The notes under the pieces are model-generated. The model was given only the letters and a program-made list of their open reading frames with translations. It was not told the origin of the DNA and did no database searches. A stretch of 64,000 bases of DNA, from NCBI GenBank assembly GCA_914767715.1, contig OU612071.1, positions 3,410,001 to 3,474,000 on the forward strand, read 5' to 3'. The position numbers were made by a program, and so were the translations under genes. The number at the start of each line of letters is the position of its first letter. Within the stretch, counting starts at the first letter, position 1. Of the stretch, positions 63,912-64,000 are shown in pieces. The DNA comes from Membranipora membranacea. Taxonomy: Eukaryota; Bryozoa; Gymnolaemata; Cheilostomatida; Membraniporidae.

Positions 63912-64000
63912 GTAAGTTGGCTGACAAATACTAATAAGGCTGTATATATGAGCTACAGTTTACTGTGTTTTAAGTCTTGTTAAGTGACAGCCTCGGAGGA

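Overview
This window is genomic DNA from an AT-rich, intron-dense animal. Every coding exon recognised is bounded by GT-AG introns, the reading phase carries across them, and the main gene has the EGF/laminin-G/transmembrane architecture known only from animals. An early-branching metazoan such as a sponge fits the short introns and the Crumbs-like gene, but the sequence alone does not fix the phylum.

Layout. (1) 817-7618 (+): the last six exons of a eukaryotic (type II) glutamine synthetase; its 5' exons lie outside the window. (2) 7619-10509: intergenic, with a likely poly(A) signal and short palindromes. (3) 10510-63911 (+), running off the right edge: one giant gene for a secreted/membrane protein resembling Crumbs. 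I trace 56 coding exons with consistent phase (about 2,928 residues): signal peptide, 17 EGF repeats, LamG1-EGF-LamG2-EGF-LamG3, six EGFs, LamG4-EGF-LamG5-EGF-LamG6, 18 EGFs, a Ser/Thr-rich stalk, then the start of a transmembrane helix. The cytoplasmic tail is outside the window. The two LamG triads with flanking EGFs look like an internal multi-exon duplication.

(4) Inside one intron of that gene (22862-40099, 17.2 kb, against about 0.3-1.9 kb for the others) four small genes lie in tandem on the opposite strand. Each has a TATA box, a non-coding first exon, a signal-peptide exon and a second coding exon, and encodes a secreted 77-84 residue precursor with the same six-cysteine framework. 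I do not recognise the family; it is the strongest candidate here for something undescribed. The same intron holds a 1.3 kb palindromic element flanked by TTAA, segmental duplications that copied two of the peptide genes, and a decayed LINE endonuclease fragment.

(5) Introns elsewhere hold a 20-copy 36-bp minisatellite, a tRNA-derived SINE with target-site duplication, a pogo/Tigger-like MITE, a TTAA-flanked MITE, a 127-bp near-perfect hairpin, and a 65-bp tandem repeat that has copied a 5' splice site seven times.

The glutamine synthetase and the Crumbs-like gene are independent neighbours; the peptide cluster is nested within the latter and would be transcribed against it.
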